A stretch of 64,000 nucleotides of DNA from assembly GCF_016722785.1 (NCBI RefSeq), contig NZ_JAEQNE010000002.1, positions 682,001 to 746,000 on the forward strand, written 5' to 3'. Positions 49,120 to 57,997 of the stretch are shown one piece after another (the first letter of the stretch is position 1; the number at the start of each line of letters is the position of its first letter). A program made the position numbers and the translations under genes. The notes below the pieces were generated by a model, which was given only the letters and a program-made list of their open reading frames with translations, ran no database searches and had not been told where the DNA came from. Source of the DNA: Ramlibacter monticola (GTDB lineage: Bacteria > Pseudomonadota > Gammaproteobacteria > Burkholderiales > Burkholderiaceae_C).

Positions 49120-49896
49120 CTAGAACTTCGTATAGCCGCCGTCGATCAGGAACTGCTCGCCCGTGGCATACGAGGACGCATCGCTGGCCAGATACACCGC
49201 GATCCCGCCGAAGTCGTCCATCGTGCCCCAGCGCCGCGCCGGCACCCGCGGCAGCACGGCTTGCGCGAACTTCTCGTTGTGGAACGAGCGCTCCGTCATG
49301 TCGGTCTCGATCCACCCGGGCAGGATGGAGTTGACGCGGATGCGGTGGCGCGCCAGTTCCACTGCGAGCGCCCGCACCATGGCGGTCACCGCGCCCTTGG
49401 ACGCGCCGTAGTGGCTGTTCCGCGCCGCACCTTCCACGGCCGCCGTGCTGGCCGTGGCCACCAGCGAGCCGCCCTGCCCGTGCTGCGCCATGTGGCGGGC
49501 CGCGGCGCGAAAGGTGAGGAACACGCCTTCCACGTTCACCCGCTGCACGCGCCGGAATTCCTCCAGGCCCATCTCGGTGAGCAGCACGCCCTTGCTGGAC
49601 ACGCCGGCATTGGCGAAGCAGCTGTCCACGCGGCCCAGCGCCGCCACCGACGCGGCGAAGGCCCGCTCCACCTGCGACTCGTCGCCGACGTCGCACACGA
49701 AGCCGTGCACCCGCGCCGCGTCGCCGCATTCGTCGGCCAGCGCACGCCGCGCCGCCTCGGTCTTGTCGGCGTTGCTGCCCCAGATCGCCACCCCGGCGCC
49801 GGCCGCCAGCAGGGCCCGCGCCATGCCGTAGCCGATGCCGCCGTTGCCGCCCGTCACCACGACGCCGCGGCCTTCCAGGTCGAATGGCTGGTACAT
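49120..49896 (-). CDS. SDR family oxidoreductase
   Basis: 258 residues; TGGNGGIGYGMARALLAAG binds NAD(P), CFANAGVSS follows, the catalytic Ser is in VATASTAAV, Tyr and Lys are in SHYGASKGAV, and the C-terminus has ATGEQFLIDGG. Gluconate-5-dehydrogenase/FabG-like. The gene begins three bases after the GST gene on the same strand, so the two form an operon; the substrate is unknown. A GST partner hints at detoxification or catabolism of an electrophile. Confidence 0.9.
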   Translation of the reverse strand: MYQPFDLEGRGVVVTGGNGGIGYGMARALLAAGAGVAIWGSNADKTEAARRALADECGDAARVHGFVCDVGDESQVERAFAASVAALGRVDSCFANAGVSSKGVLLTEMGLEEFRRVQRVNVEGVFLTFRAAARHMAQHGQGGSLVATASTAAVEGAARNSHYGASKGAVTAMVRALAVELARHRIRVNSILPGWIETDMTERSFHNEKFAQAVLPRVPARRWGTMDDFGGIAVYLASDASSYATGEQFLIDGGYTKF

Positions 49897-49899
49897 GGA

Positions 49900-50520
49900 T
49901 CAGGCCCGCTGCGCGGCCAGCACCTTCTGCACCTGCGGCTGCTCGTTCATGCGGCGGAAGTGGTCGGCCACCCTGGCGAAGCGCTGCCCGTCCACCTTGT
50001 CGCCCTCCAGCCAGCGCGTGAGGGTGTACAGGTACAGGTCGCTGGTGCTGAAGCGCTCGCCCAGCACCCACGGCCCCTGGAACATGCGCGTCTCGACCAG
50101 CTCGAAGCAGTCGCCCATGTTCTGCGTCACCTTCTTTTTCATCGATTCGATCGCCTCGGCGTCGTCGCTCCAGCGGTAGCCGCGCGCGCCGTGCGCATGC
50201 GCGACGTGCACGGTCGAACAGAGGTAGCTGTTGAATTCGTTCATCTTCGCCAGCAGGAAGGCGTCGTCCAGCGGCGCGAGCTTCGCCTCGGGATGGCTCT
50301 GGGCGATGAACTGCAGCAGCGCGGGCGTTTCGGTCAGCACGCCTTGCGGCGTGACCAAGGCCGGCACGCGGCCCTTGGGGTTGACGCGCAGGTACTCGGG
50401 GGAGCGCTGCTGCTGCTCCTTGAAGTTCAGGCGCACCGCGTCATAGGGCGCGCCGGCGTATTCCAGCGCGAGGTGCGTGGCGAGGGCGCAGGTGCCGGGG
50501 GCGTAGTACAGGGTCAGCAT
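49900..50520 (-). CDS. Glutathione S-transferase family protein
   Basis: 206 residues. The thioredoxin-like N-domain has LYYAPGTCALATHLALEYAG (Ser/Cys region at CALA as in beta-class GSTs), NPKGRVPALVT and the glutathione-contacting TETPALLQFIA. The helical C-domain contains STSDLYLYTLTRWL. Beta-class GSTs conjugate glutathione to electrophiles or act as thiol transferases. First gene of the pair with the SDR. Confidence 0.92.
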   Translation of the reverse strand: MLTLYYAPGTCALATHLALEYAGAPYDAVRLNFKEQQQRSPEYLRVNPKGRVPALVTPQGVLTETPALLQFIAQSHPEAKLAPLDDAFLLAKMNEFNSYLCSTVHVAHAHGARGYRWSDDAEAIESMKKKVTQNMGDCFELVETRMFQGPWVLGERFSTSDLYLYTLTRWLEGDKVDGQRFARVADHFRRMNEQPQVQKVLAAQRA

Positions 50521-50584
50521 GCGCGGGATTGTGGGAGCCTCCCGCGCATGCGTCCAGCGGGGAAGTCCCCTTCCGCGCGCTTGC

Positions 50585-51049
50585 TCAGGAGTTGATGGAG
50601 AGCAGCTCGATCTCGAAGATCAGCGTCGCGTTGGGCGGCACCGCGCCGCCGGCGCCGCGCTCGCCGTAGGCCGTCTTCGGCGGGCAGGTCACGCGCGCCT
50701 TGCCGCCCGGCTTCATCAGCTGCACCGCCTCGGTCCAGCACGGGATCACGCGATTGAGCGGGAAGGCCGCCGGCTGGCCGCGCTTGTAGGAGCTGTCGAA
50801 TTCCTTGCCGTCGGTGAGCGTGCCGCGGTAATGGACCTTCACCGTGTCGGTGGCCTTGGGCGAGGCGCCGCTGCCGGCCTGCACGGACTCGAAGACGACG
50901 CCGCTGGGCAAGGTGGTCTTCGCGGTGCCGGTGAGGCTGGTGGCATTGGGCACGCCGGTGGCATTGGCGGCCGGCGCCGCGGGGGTCTGGGCGCAGGCGG
51001 CGACGCTGGCCAGGGCGAGCACGGAAGCGGCGAAGGGAAGCAGACGCAT
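50585..51049 (-). CDS. FKBP-type peptidyl-prolyl isomerase, lipoprotein-like
   Basis: 154 residues. The leader MRLLPFAASVLALASVAACA carries a lipobox-like VAAC. The FKBP domain shows VKVHYRGTLTDGKEFDSSY, the FPLNRVIPCWTEAVQLMKPG core and PPNATLIFEIELLSI. It catalyses proline isomerisation in periplasmic proteins. The linker after the Cys is Ala/Pro/Thr-rich. Single gene between the GST pair and the hybrid kinase. Confidence 0.92.
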   Translation of the reverse strand: MRLLPFAASVLALASVAACAQTPAAPAANATGVPNATSLTGTAKTTLPSGVVFESVQAGSGASPKATDTVKVHYRGTLTDGKEFDSSYKRGQPAAFPLNRVIPCWTEAVQLMKPGGKARVTCPPKTAYGERGAGGAVPPNATLIFEIELLSINS

Positions 51050-51098
51050 GGTGACCGTTCGGGAAGTGGACGAAAGAGCCATTATTCCCCGGAACGCA

Positions 51099-53492
51099 TC
51101 AGGTCGTGCTCGGCTCGCGCAACAGGCCGCGCCGCTCCAGTTCCGCGCGGGTCGCCACCACCGTGGCGCGCAGCTGCACGACCAGGTCGGCGGTCGGCAG
51201 GCCCCGCAGCGCCGCCTGCTCCAGGCGCGTCGCCAGCTCGAACAGCGCTTCGAGGCCGAAGGTTCCCGCGGAGCCCCGGATCCTGTGCGCCTGCTGCGCG
51301 ATCGCTTCCGCCCCGGCACCCTCCTGCTCCATGCCCGCGCAGCCTTCCTCGTAGCCGCGCAGGGCCGTGCGCAGCAGCTCGGCGAGCTCATTGCCATCGG
51401 CCATGCGCTGCAGCACCGCCAGGGTCGCTTCGTCCACCAGCACGGGAGGCGCCGCAATCTCCTGCGGTGCATCCGGCGGCGCGACGGTGCGGGTGATCCG
51501 GGCCAGCGCGGCCCGCAGCCGGTCCCAGTCGATCGGCTTGGGCAGGCAGTCGTCCATGCCCGCTTCGAGATAGAGCTCGCGCTCGTGGGCCATCACGTTG
51601 GCCGTGAGGCCGATGATCGGCACCTGGCCCGTGGGTGCCGGCAGGCGGCGGATCTGGCGGGTGGCCTCCACGCCGTCCATGACGGGCATCTGCACGTCCA
51701 TCAGCACCAGGTCGAAGGCCTGCTCCTGCACCGCGGCCAGAGCCTCGACCCCGGTGGCAGCGAACCTCAGGACGTGGCCGTCGCGCGCGAGGGCGGTGCG
51801 CAGGATTTCGCGGTTGATGTCCACGTCCTCCGCGATCAGGATGCGCTGCGGCGGCGTCGCCTGCGCTTCGCGGCGCGTCTCCGCCGCCACCCGGCGCGGA
51901 TCGCCGGGACGGAAGGCCAGCTCGAATCGGAACACGCTGCCTTCCCCCGGCTGGCTGGTCACGCCGATCTGCCCACCCATCGCCTGCACCAGCCGCTGGC
52001 TGATCGCGAGCCCGAGCCCGCTGCCGCCGTAGCGCCGCGAGGTCGAGCGGTCGGCCTGCGTGAAAGGCGCGAACAGGGTCTGCAGCTTGTCCGGCGCGAT
52101 GCCCACGCCGGTATCGCGCACCTCGAAGGCGATCTTGCGCTGTCCGTGATCGGCCGGCATCTCGAGGGCCCGCAGCGAGACACTGCCCTTCTCGGTGAAC
52201 TTGATCGCGTTGCCCACCAGATTCAGCAGGACCTGGCGCAGGCGCAAGGGGTCGCCGCGCAGGATGCCTTCCAGGTGCAGCTGCTCGTCGACCTGCACCG
52301 CGAGCCCGCGTTCCACCGCCAGCGGGTGGGCCAGCGAACGCACCTGCTCCAGCACCTCGCCGAGGGAGAAATCGACCTCCTCGAATTCGAGCCGCCCGGT
52401 CTCGATGCGGGTGAAGTCGAGGATGTCGTTGATCACGCTGAGCAAGTGCCGCCCGGAGCCGTGCATCGCCTCCACGTAGCGCTTCTGCTGCGGCGTGAGC
52501 GGCTCCGCGGCCAGCAGGTCCACCATGCCCAGCACGCCCGTCATGGGGGTCCGGATTTCGTGGCTCATCGCCGCGAGGAATTCGGTCCGGGCGTCGCTCG
52601 CCCGCCGCAGGCGCTGCGCCAGCTCGCCCTGCTGCGAACGCAGCAAGGCGAGGGGCAGGCTCGAAAGCAGCAGCGCCGCCAGGAACAACTGCGCCGTCTC
52701 CATCTGCACGGCGAGGGTCTCCCCGGCAAGCATGTGGGCGATTCCGCCGCGGCCCTGCAGCGTGGCCCAGAAGAGCGCCACGGTGACCGCGGCGACGCCC
52801 AGCGTGGCGCCCGCGAGGCCGTACCACCAGGTCAGCGCGATGAGGATGGGGAAGGCGAGCAGGAACGTGCCCTCGTGGAATTCACTGTGCACCGCCGCGG
52901 CGGCGAGCAGCGCGCCCAGCGCCAGCACGAGCGCCGGTCGCACCTGCCGGCGCGCGAAGGCTTCGGCGCGCAGTTGCCGGTCCATCCAGCTCAGGAGGAA
53001 GGGGCCGGCCACCAGCATCCCGAGGGCCGAGGCCGCATACCAGGTGCGCCACACGGTGGCGAACGCCGCACCCTCGTACCAGCGCAGCGAGGCCGCGGCG
53101 AGCGCGGCGCTCGCCACCGGCACCAGGAGGCAGGCCACGATCACGCGGGTCATCTGCGCGCCTTCGAAGACCGGGAACCGCACCCCGCCGGTCGCGCGCA
53201 CGAACAGGGCCGCGAGCGCGATCTCCAGCACGTCGGCGAGGGCGAGCGGCAGCGGCGGCCCGTGGCCGATGAAGTGGATGACCGCCGCGTCGAGCGCCGC
53301 GATCGGCACGAGGAACCAGGGCCAGCTGCGCAGCGGGTGCACGAGCAGGGCCGCGAACGCGATCGCGTTGGAATACCAGATGGGCGTGAGCGTACCGAAG
53401 ACCCACGTGGAGGCCACGGCGGTCGCCAGGAAGGCGGCGGTGACGGTGAGCAGGTGGCGCGGAGGGGGCGGGACGAAGGCCGGCACGTTCAT
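51099..53492 (-). CDS. MASE1-like hybrid sensor kinase with receiver and Hpt domains
   Basis: 797 residues from ATG 53492. Eight or so hydrophobic segments in the first 270 residues resemble the MASE1 sensory module. A HisKA domain has H311 in MSHEIRTPMTGVLG, then HATPase (LNLVGNAIKFT, DTGVGIAPDKLQ, GSGLGLAIS). The receiver's phosphorylated Asp is D599 (VLMDVQMPVMDG) and the Hpt histidine H736 (QQAHRIRGSAGTFG). This is a complete phosphorelay of BarA type, needing a separate response regulator. It is divergent from the hemolysin-family operon across 176 bases, so control of that operon is a reasonable guess. Confidence 0.9.
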   Translation of the reverse strand: MNVPAFVPPPPRHLLTVTAAFLATAVASTWVFGTLTPIWYSNAIAFAALLVHPLRSWPWFLVPIAALDAAVIHFIGHGPPLPLALADVLEIALAALFVRATGGVRFPVFEGAQMTRVIVACLLVPVASAALAAASLRWYEGAAFATVWRTWYAASALGMLVAGPFLLSWMDRQLRAEAFARRQVRPALVLALGALLAAAAVHSEFHEGTFLLAFPILIALTWWYGLAGATLGVAAVTVALFWATLQGRGGIAHMLAGETLAVQMETAQLFLAALLLSSLPLALLRSQQGELAQRLRRASDARTEFLAAMSHEIRTPMTGVLGMVDLLAAEPLTPQQKRYVEAMHGSGRHLLSVINDILDFTRIETGRLEFEEVDFSLGEVLEQVRSLAHPLAVERGLAVQVDEQLHLEGILRGDPLRLRQVLLNLVGNAIKFTEKGSVSLRALEMPADHGQRKIAFEVRDTGVGIAPDKLQTLFAPFTQADRSTSRRYGGSGLGLAISQRLVQAMGGQIGVTSQPGEGSVFRFELAFRPGDPRRVAAETRREAQATPPQRILIAEDVDINREILRTALARDGHVLRFAATGVEALAAVQEQAFDLVLMDVQMPVMDGVEATRQIRRLPAPTGQVPIIGLTANVMAHERELYLEAGMDDCLPKPIDWDRLRAALARITRTVAPPDAPQEIAAPPVLVDEATLAVLQRMADGNELAELLRTALRGYEEGCAGMEQEGAGAEAIAQQAHRIRGSAGTFGLEALFELATRLEQAALRGLPTADLVVQLRATVVATRAELERRGLLREPSTT

Positions 53493-53601
53493 TCGGCGGC
53501 CCGCACCGGGTTGCCCGAGGTTTCGGCAGGCCAGGCTCGAGCGTAGCACGCAGATGCGCGCGGAGATCCCGGGCGACTGCCGATCGGGACGAAGGACTTC
53601 T

Positions 53602-53616
53602 TTAACGTGCCGTTAA
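53602..53616. promoter_or_regulatory. Palindrome in the divergent promoter region
   Basis: TTAACG-TGC-CGTTAA is a perfect 6-bp inverted repeat around a 3-base centre, 52 bases upstream of the hemolysin-family ATG and 110 from the kinase start. It lies in the only local drop in GC content. Regulator site or -35/-10 overlap are possible. Confidence 0.5.
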
Positions 53617-53668
53617 GGTCCCTCTCCGAAATTGCGCCCCTGATGCATCCGATCAGGAGGAGTTGCAC

Positions 53669-54286
53669 ATGCCTTTGCTTCACGCCCTGCCGGGCACCCC
53701 GGAGGGCAGCCCGCCCCTGCGGGTGCATGGCGCGGACGATCTCGAGCGCCCCCTGGTGGAGGACTTCATCCGGACCGTGTACGCGCAGCATTACGGCGCC
53801 ACGCTGGACGCCTTCATGCCGGTGCTCGTGAGCCTCGCGGACGAAGAAGGCCAGGTGATCGCGGCCGCCGGCTATCGCTGCGCGGCGGAAGGTCCCCTCT
53901 TCCTGGAACAGTACCTGCACCTGCCGGTGGAACGGGCGCTCGCGCCGCACGCGGCCCGCCCGCTCGCACGCCGCGAGGTGGTGGAGATCGGGCAGCTCGC
54001 CGCCGGGCGGCCGGGCGCTGGGCGCCGCCTGATGCTGCGACTGGGACCGCATCTCGCGCAGCGGCAGTACCGCTGGGTGGTGGCCACGCTCACCCGCGAG
54101 CTGCGGCAGCTGATGGCGCGCATGGGCATCGCGCCGCTGGCGCTGGCCGCCGCGGATCCCGCGGTGCTGGGCGACGCCGCGGCGCAGTGGGGCAGCTACT
54201 ACGAGCACGAACCGGTGGTGCTGGCGGGCGAGATCCACGCCGCGCTGCGTCGGCTGGCGCGGGCGACGGCGGGAGGCGGCGCGTGA
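53669..54286 (+). CDS. Thermostable-hemolysin family protein (PF12261), acyltransferase-like
   Basis: 205 residues, ATG after a perfect AGGAGG. The pattern is of the thermostable hemolysin family: VEDFIRTVYAQHYGATLDAFMPVL, AAAGYRC, PLFLEQYL, REVVEIGQLAAGRPGAGRRL and WVVATLTRELRQLM. The family name comes from a Vibrio protein; sequence style and length resemble GNAT or autoinducer-synthase-like folds, so a biosynthetic role is more likely than toxin action. There is no signal peptide. First gene of a five-gene operon with overlapping junctions. Confidence 0.85.
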   Translation: MPLLHALPGTPEGSPPLRVHGADDLERPLVEDFIRTVYAQHYGATLDAFMPVLVSLADEEGQVIAAAGYRCAAEGPLFLEQYLHLPVERALAPHAARPLARREVVEIGQLAAGRPGAGRRLMLRLGPHLAQRQYRWVVATLTRELRQLMARMGIAPLALAAADPAVLGDAAAQWGSYYEHEPVVLAGEIHAALRRLARATAGGGA

Positions 54287-55758
54287 GAGTCTCCTCCTGG
54301 CGAGCGGCCCTCGAGGGGCCGGGGCTCTCGTGGAGCCCGTACCAGCTGGAAAGCGCCGCGGCCCGCTTCGCCGGGGTCCTGCGCGCGCGCGGCAGCACGG
54401 TCCTGGCGACGCTGATGGACAACGGGCCGGCCTGGATCGTGGCGGACCTGGCCGCCAGCCGCGCCGGCGTGGTTCACGTGCCCCTGCCGGCCTTCTTCAC
54501 GCCGGAGCAGGTGCGGCACGCCCTGGCGGCCGCGGGCGTGGACACGCTGCTCACGACGCCCCAGGGTGCCGCGGCCTGGCCGCAGGGTGCGAGCGCACAG
54601 TGCGCGGTCGCGGAACAGCCGCTCGTGCTGCTGGGCCTGCCCGGCGCCCGGGTCCCCATGCCGCCCGGCACCGCCAAGATCACCTTCACTTCCGGCAGCA
54701 CCGCGGCTCCGAAGGGCGTCTGCCTGGACGCGAACGCGATGCGCAGGGCCGCCGCGGGCCTCGTCACCGCGCTGGAGCCGCTGGACATCCGGCGCCACCT
54801 GTGCGTGCTGCCGCTGGCCGTGCTGCTGGAGAACCTGGCGGGCGTGCTGGCGCCGCTCGCGCGCGGCGCGACGGTGGTCGTGCCGCCGCTGGCCGAAGTG
54901 GGACTGAGCGGGTCCTCGGGCTTCGATCCCGCGACCTTCGATGCCGCGGTCCGGCGCCACGAGCCCGACAGCCTGATCCTGCTTCCGCAGATGCTGCGGG
55001 CCTGGACGGCGTGGCTGCAGTACGCGGGCCGGCGCGCGAGCGCCTCGCTGAGGATGGTGGCGGTGGGCGGTGCCGCCGTCGGCGAACCGCTGCTGCTCGC
55101 CGCACGCGAGCGCGGCATTCCCGCCCACGAGGGCTACGGCCTGTCGGAGGGCGCATCGGTGCAGACCCTCAACCTGCCGGGGCAGGACCGTCCCGGCAGC
55201 GCCGGCCGCCCGCTGCCGCACGCCAGGCTGCGCATCGCCGGCGACGGCGAGATCGAGATGGCCGGCACCCTGATGGCCGGCTACCTCGGCGACGGCGCGC
55301 CCGTGCCGCAGTGGTGGCCCACCGGCGACCTGGGCCGCATCGACGAAGACGGCTTCCTCCACGTGGAGGGCCGGAAGAAGAACGTGCTGATCACGGGCTT
55401 CGGCCGCAACGTCTCGCCCGAGTGGGTGGAGACGGCCCTGCGCGGCGACCCGCGCATCGCGCAGGCCGTGGTGTTCGGCGATGGGCAGCAGGCGCTGAGC
55501 GCGGTGCTGTGGCCGCTGGCGGCAGGCGTTCCCGACCAGGCCCTGGCCGGTGCGGTGGAGGCCGCCAACGCCACGCTCCCCGACTACGCGCGCGTGGGCC
55601 GGTGGGTGCGCGCCCGCGCCGCCTTCGACGCGCAGGCGCGGCTCGCCACCCCCAACGGCCGGCCGCTGCGCGGCGCCATCCTGGCCCTGCACGCCGATGC
55701 GTTGGGCCTGCCTGCTTCCCCCTCCGCTTCCAAGGAGCCCCATGACTTTCTTCCCTGA
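54283..55758 (+). CDS. AMP-forming acyl-CoA synthetase/ligase-like enzyme
   Basis: 491 residues from a GTG start overlapping the previous stop (GTGA). Adenylate-forming motifs: the P-loop TFTSGSTAAPKGVCLD, YGLSEGASVQTLN, the hinge TGDLGRIDEDGFLHVEGRKK and NVSPEWVETAL. The catalytic Lys near the C-terminus is not obvious; the end reads ATPNGRPLRGAIL, with Arg-rather than Lys-flanked sequence. It activates a carboxylic acid, probably a fatty acid, for the neighbouring enzymes. The partner oxidase overlaps its 3' end by 17 bases. Confidence 0.87.
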   Translation: MRVSSWRAALEGPGLSWSPYQLESAAARFAGVLRARGSTVLATLMDNGPAWIVADLAASRAGVVHVPLPAFFTPEQVRHALAAAGVDTLLTTPQGAAAWPQGASAQCAVAEQPLVLLGLPGARVPMPPGTAKITFTSGSTAAPKGVCLDANAMRRAAAGLVTALEPLDIRRHLCVLPLAVLLENLAGVLAPLARGATVVVPPLAEVGLSGSSGFDPATFDAAVRRHEPDSLILLPQMLRAWTAWLQYAGRRASASLRMVAVGGAAVGEPLLLAARERGIPAHEGYGLSEGASVQTLNLPGQDRPGSAGRPLPHARLRIAGDGEIEMAGTLMAGYLGDGAPVPQWWPTGDLGRIDEDGFLHVEGRKKNVLITGFGRNVSPEWVETALRGDPRIAQAVVFGDGQQALSAVLWPLAAGVPDQALAGAVEAANATLPDYARVGRWVRARAAFDAQARLATPNGRPLRGAILALHADALGLPASPSASKEPHDFLP

Positions 55759-56422
55759 GCTTCTGAAGCAGACCGAGTCCGCGCGGCTCGGGATGCTCTC
55801 GGCGCCCATCATCCAGGGCTGCCTGCGCGGCGAGGTCTCGCTTTCCAGCTATGTCGCCTTCCTCACGGAGGCCTACCACCACGTGCGCCACACGGTGCCG
55901 CTGATGCGCGCATGCAGGCAGGCGCTGCCGGCGCGGCACGCCTGGCTGCGCGAGCCGCTGGACGAGTACATGCGCGAGGAGGAAGGCCACGACGAATGGA
56001 TCCTCGACGACCTGCGCGCCTGCGGCGCCGACGCGGAAGCGGTGCGCCACAGCGCGCCGGGGCACGCCACCGAGGTGATGGTCGCCTACGCCTACGACAC
56101 GATCGCGCGGCGCAATCCGCTGGGCTTCTTCGGCATGGTGCACGTGCTCGAAGGCACCAGCGTCAGCCTGGCGCTGCTCGCCGCCGACCGCATCCAGGCG
56201 GTGCTGGGGCTGCCCGACGCGGCCTTCGGCTACCTGCGTTCGCACGGCCTGCTGGACCGGGAACACACCAGCCACTTCCAGTTGCTGATGAACGCGGTGG
56301 AGGATCCGCGCGACCAGGCCGACATCGTGCACGCGGCGCAGGCGTTCTACCGGCTCTATGGCGACGTGTTCCGCGGGCTGCCGCTGCCGCAGGTGCGGCG
56401 CGCGGTGGAGGTCCAGGCATGA
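55742..56422 (+). CDS. Heme-oxygenase-like (TenA/UndA-type) metal-dependent oxidase
   Basis: 226 residues, all-helical. Candidate iron ligands are the Glu/His of REEEGHDEWILDDL and VLEGTSVS and the Asp/His of LLDREHTSHFQLL, fitting the heme-oxygenase-like diiron oxidase superfamily (UndA, SznF relatives), and lacking the Cys typical of thiaminase TenA. Such enzymes oxidise fatty acids, amino acids or N-hydroxy compounds. The start overlaps the ligase gene. Placement after an acid-activating enzyme suggests the substrate is derived from an acyl group. Confidence 0.8.
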   Translation: MTFFPELLKQTESARLGMLSAPIIQGCLRGEVSLSSYVAFLTEAYHHVRHTVPLMRACRQALPARHAWLREPLDEYMREEEGHDEWILDDLRACGADAEAVRHSAPGHATEVMVAYAYDTIARRNPLGFFGMVHVLEGTSVSLALLAADRIQAVLGLPDAAFGYLRSHGLLDREHTSHFQLLMNAVEDPRDQADIVHAAQAFYRLYGDVFRGLPLPQVRRAVEVQA

Positions 56423-57243
56423 AGGCGCGCCAGGCAAGGGTCCTCCTGACCGGCGCAACGGGCGGCATCGGCAGGGAGGCCGCGTCGGTCCTCCTGGACG
56501 CCGGCGCCAGTGTGATGGTGGCGGCCCGCACGGCGCAAGGCGCGGCGACGCTGGCGGGCGAACTGCGCGCGCGCCATGGCCGGTCCGCGGACCAGGTTCC
56601 CTGGGCCGCGGCGGACCTGCGCGAATCCGCCGCGGTGGAGCGGCTCGCGCGCGAGGCCGCGGGCTGGGGCTGCAACGTGCTCGTGCAGGCCGCCGGCGCG
56701 CCGGCCTTCGGGCCGCTGCAGGCGCAGGAGCCGGACGCGATGGCGGCCGTGCTGCAGGCCAACCTGCTCGCGCCCATGGTGCTGACGCACGCGCTGCTGC
56801 CGCACCTGCGGCGCCAGCAGCGCGCGCAACTGCTCTACGTCGGCTCGGTGCTCGGCGCCATCGGCCTGCCCGGCTACAGCGTCTACGCGGCCAGCAAGTT
56901 CGGGCTGCGCGGCTTCGCCGAGGCGATGCGGCGCGAACTGGCGGGCAGCCGCGTGCACGTGCAGTACCTCGGGCCGCGCAGCACGCAGACCGGCTTCAAC
57001 AGCGCCGCCGTGCAGGCCTACAACGAGGCGACGGGCACCGCCATGGACAGCGCCGCGACCGTCGCCGCGGCCCTGCTGCGCATGCTGGAGGACGAGAGCC
57101 CGGAGCGCTTCCTGGGCTTCCCGGAGCGCCTGGCCGTGCGCCTCAACGGGCTCGCGCCCCTCGCCCTGGACGGCAGCTTCCGGCTCCACAGCCGCACCCT
57201 CGCCGCCCTGCCGACCCTCCTTCAGGGAAGGACCGAACCATGA
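56419..57243 (+). CDS. SDR family reductase in the hemolysin-family operon
   Basis: 274 residues. TGATGGIGREAASVLLDAG binds NAD(P), VQAAGAPAFG replaces NNAG, Ser is in YVGSVLGAIG, Tyr and Lys are in YSVYAASKFGLRGF. The C-terminal ~50 residues extend beyond the minimal fold (ERLAVRLNGLAPLAL), as in membrane-associated or acyl-acting SDRs. Overlaps both neighbours by four bases. Confidence 0.9.
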   Translation: MKARQARVLLTGATGGIGREAASVLLDAGASVMVAARTAQGAATLAGELRARHGRSADQVPWAAADLRESAAVERLAREAAGWGCNVLVQAAGAPAFGPLQAQEPDAMAAVLQANLLAPMVLTHALLPHLRRQQRAQLLYVGSVLGAIGLPGYSVYAASKFGLRGFAEAMRRELAGSRVHVQYLGPRSTQTGFNSAAVQAYNEATGTAMDSAATVAAALLRMLEDESPERFLGFPERLAVRLNGLAPLALDGSFRLHSRTLAALPTLLQGRTEP

Positions 57244-57902
57244 ACAGCGTGTCTCGTCCCTCCCGGCGTGCGGTGCTCGCCGCCGCCCTCGTCCTGGCCG
57301 CCACGGCGCCCCGCGCCGCCACGGTGGGCGACGCGGTCCTCGACCTGCAGCGCGAGTGGGAGGTGACCCGCTACCAGGCGCCGCCGCCCGAGCGCGAGAA
57401 GCGCTTCGAGAGCCTGGCGGCGAAGGCGCGGCAGGTGAGCGAATCCCTCCCGGGCCGCGCCGAGCCGCTGGTGTGGGAAGGCATCATCCTCAGCTCCTGG
57501 GCCGGCGAGAAGGGCGGCCTGGGTGCGCTGCCGCTGGTGAAGCAGGCCAAGGCGCTGTACGAGCAGGCGATCCGCATCGACGGCAACGCGCTGGAGGGCT
57601 CGGCGTACAACAGCCTCGGCGTCCTGTACTACAAGGTCCCGGGCTGGCCGGTCGGCTTCGGCGACGAGGACAAGGCGCGCGAGCTGCTGCAGAAGGCGCT
57701 GGCGATCAATCCGCAGGGCATCGATCCCAACTTCTTCTTCGCCGAGTACCTGGTGGAAACGCGCCATCCGGACCAGGCCGTCGCCTATCTCGAACGCGCG
57801 CTGCAGGCGCCGGCCCGCCCCGGCCGGCCCCTCGCGGACCAGGGCCGCCGCGAGGAAGCGCGCGCCTTGCTGGAGAAGGCGAAGGCTTCCGCGGCGCGCT
57901 AG
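57240..57902 (+). CDS. Secreted TPR-like protein closing the operon
   Basis: 220 residues. A Tat-like signal (RPSRRAVLAAALVLAATAPRAA) is followed by helical repeats: LVWEGIILSSWAGE, LVKQAKALYEQAIRIDGNAL, GSAYNSLGVLYYKVPG, ARELLQKALAINPQGIDPNFFFAEYL and QAVAYLERALQAPA, i.e. about three TPRs. Probably a periplasmic scaffold. It overlaps the SDR stop (ATGA), so it belongs to the operon; a transport or assembly role for the product is possible. Confidence 0.85.
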   Translation: MNSVSRPSRRAVLAAALVLAATAPRAATVGDAVLDLQREWEVTRYQAPPPEREKRFESLAAKARQVSESLPGRAEPLVWEGIILSSWAGEKGGLGALPLVKQAKALYEQAIRIDGNALEGSAYNSLGVLYYKVPGWPVGFGDEDKARELLQKALAINPQGIDPNFFFAEYLVETRHPDQAVAYLERALQAPARPGRPLADQGRREEARALLEKAKASAAR

Positions 57903-57997
57903 GAACCCCGTTCAGGATCTTTACCGAAGGTAAGACCTTGGTCCCATTTTTTCCCGTACCGCGCCTTCGGATGATCCATGCATCCTGGGAGCCTGCC

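Noticed and set aside
53669..54286. Secreted hemolysin toxin
   Set aside because: Family name only. There is no signal peptide or pore-forming feature, and the operon is enzymatic.
55742..56422. TenA thiaminase linked to the thiamine operon
   Set aside because: The fold family is shared, but the thiaminase cysteine context is not seen, the operon is different, and the Glu/His pattern fits a diiron oxidase better.
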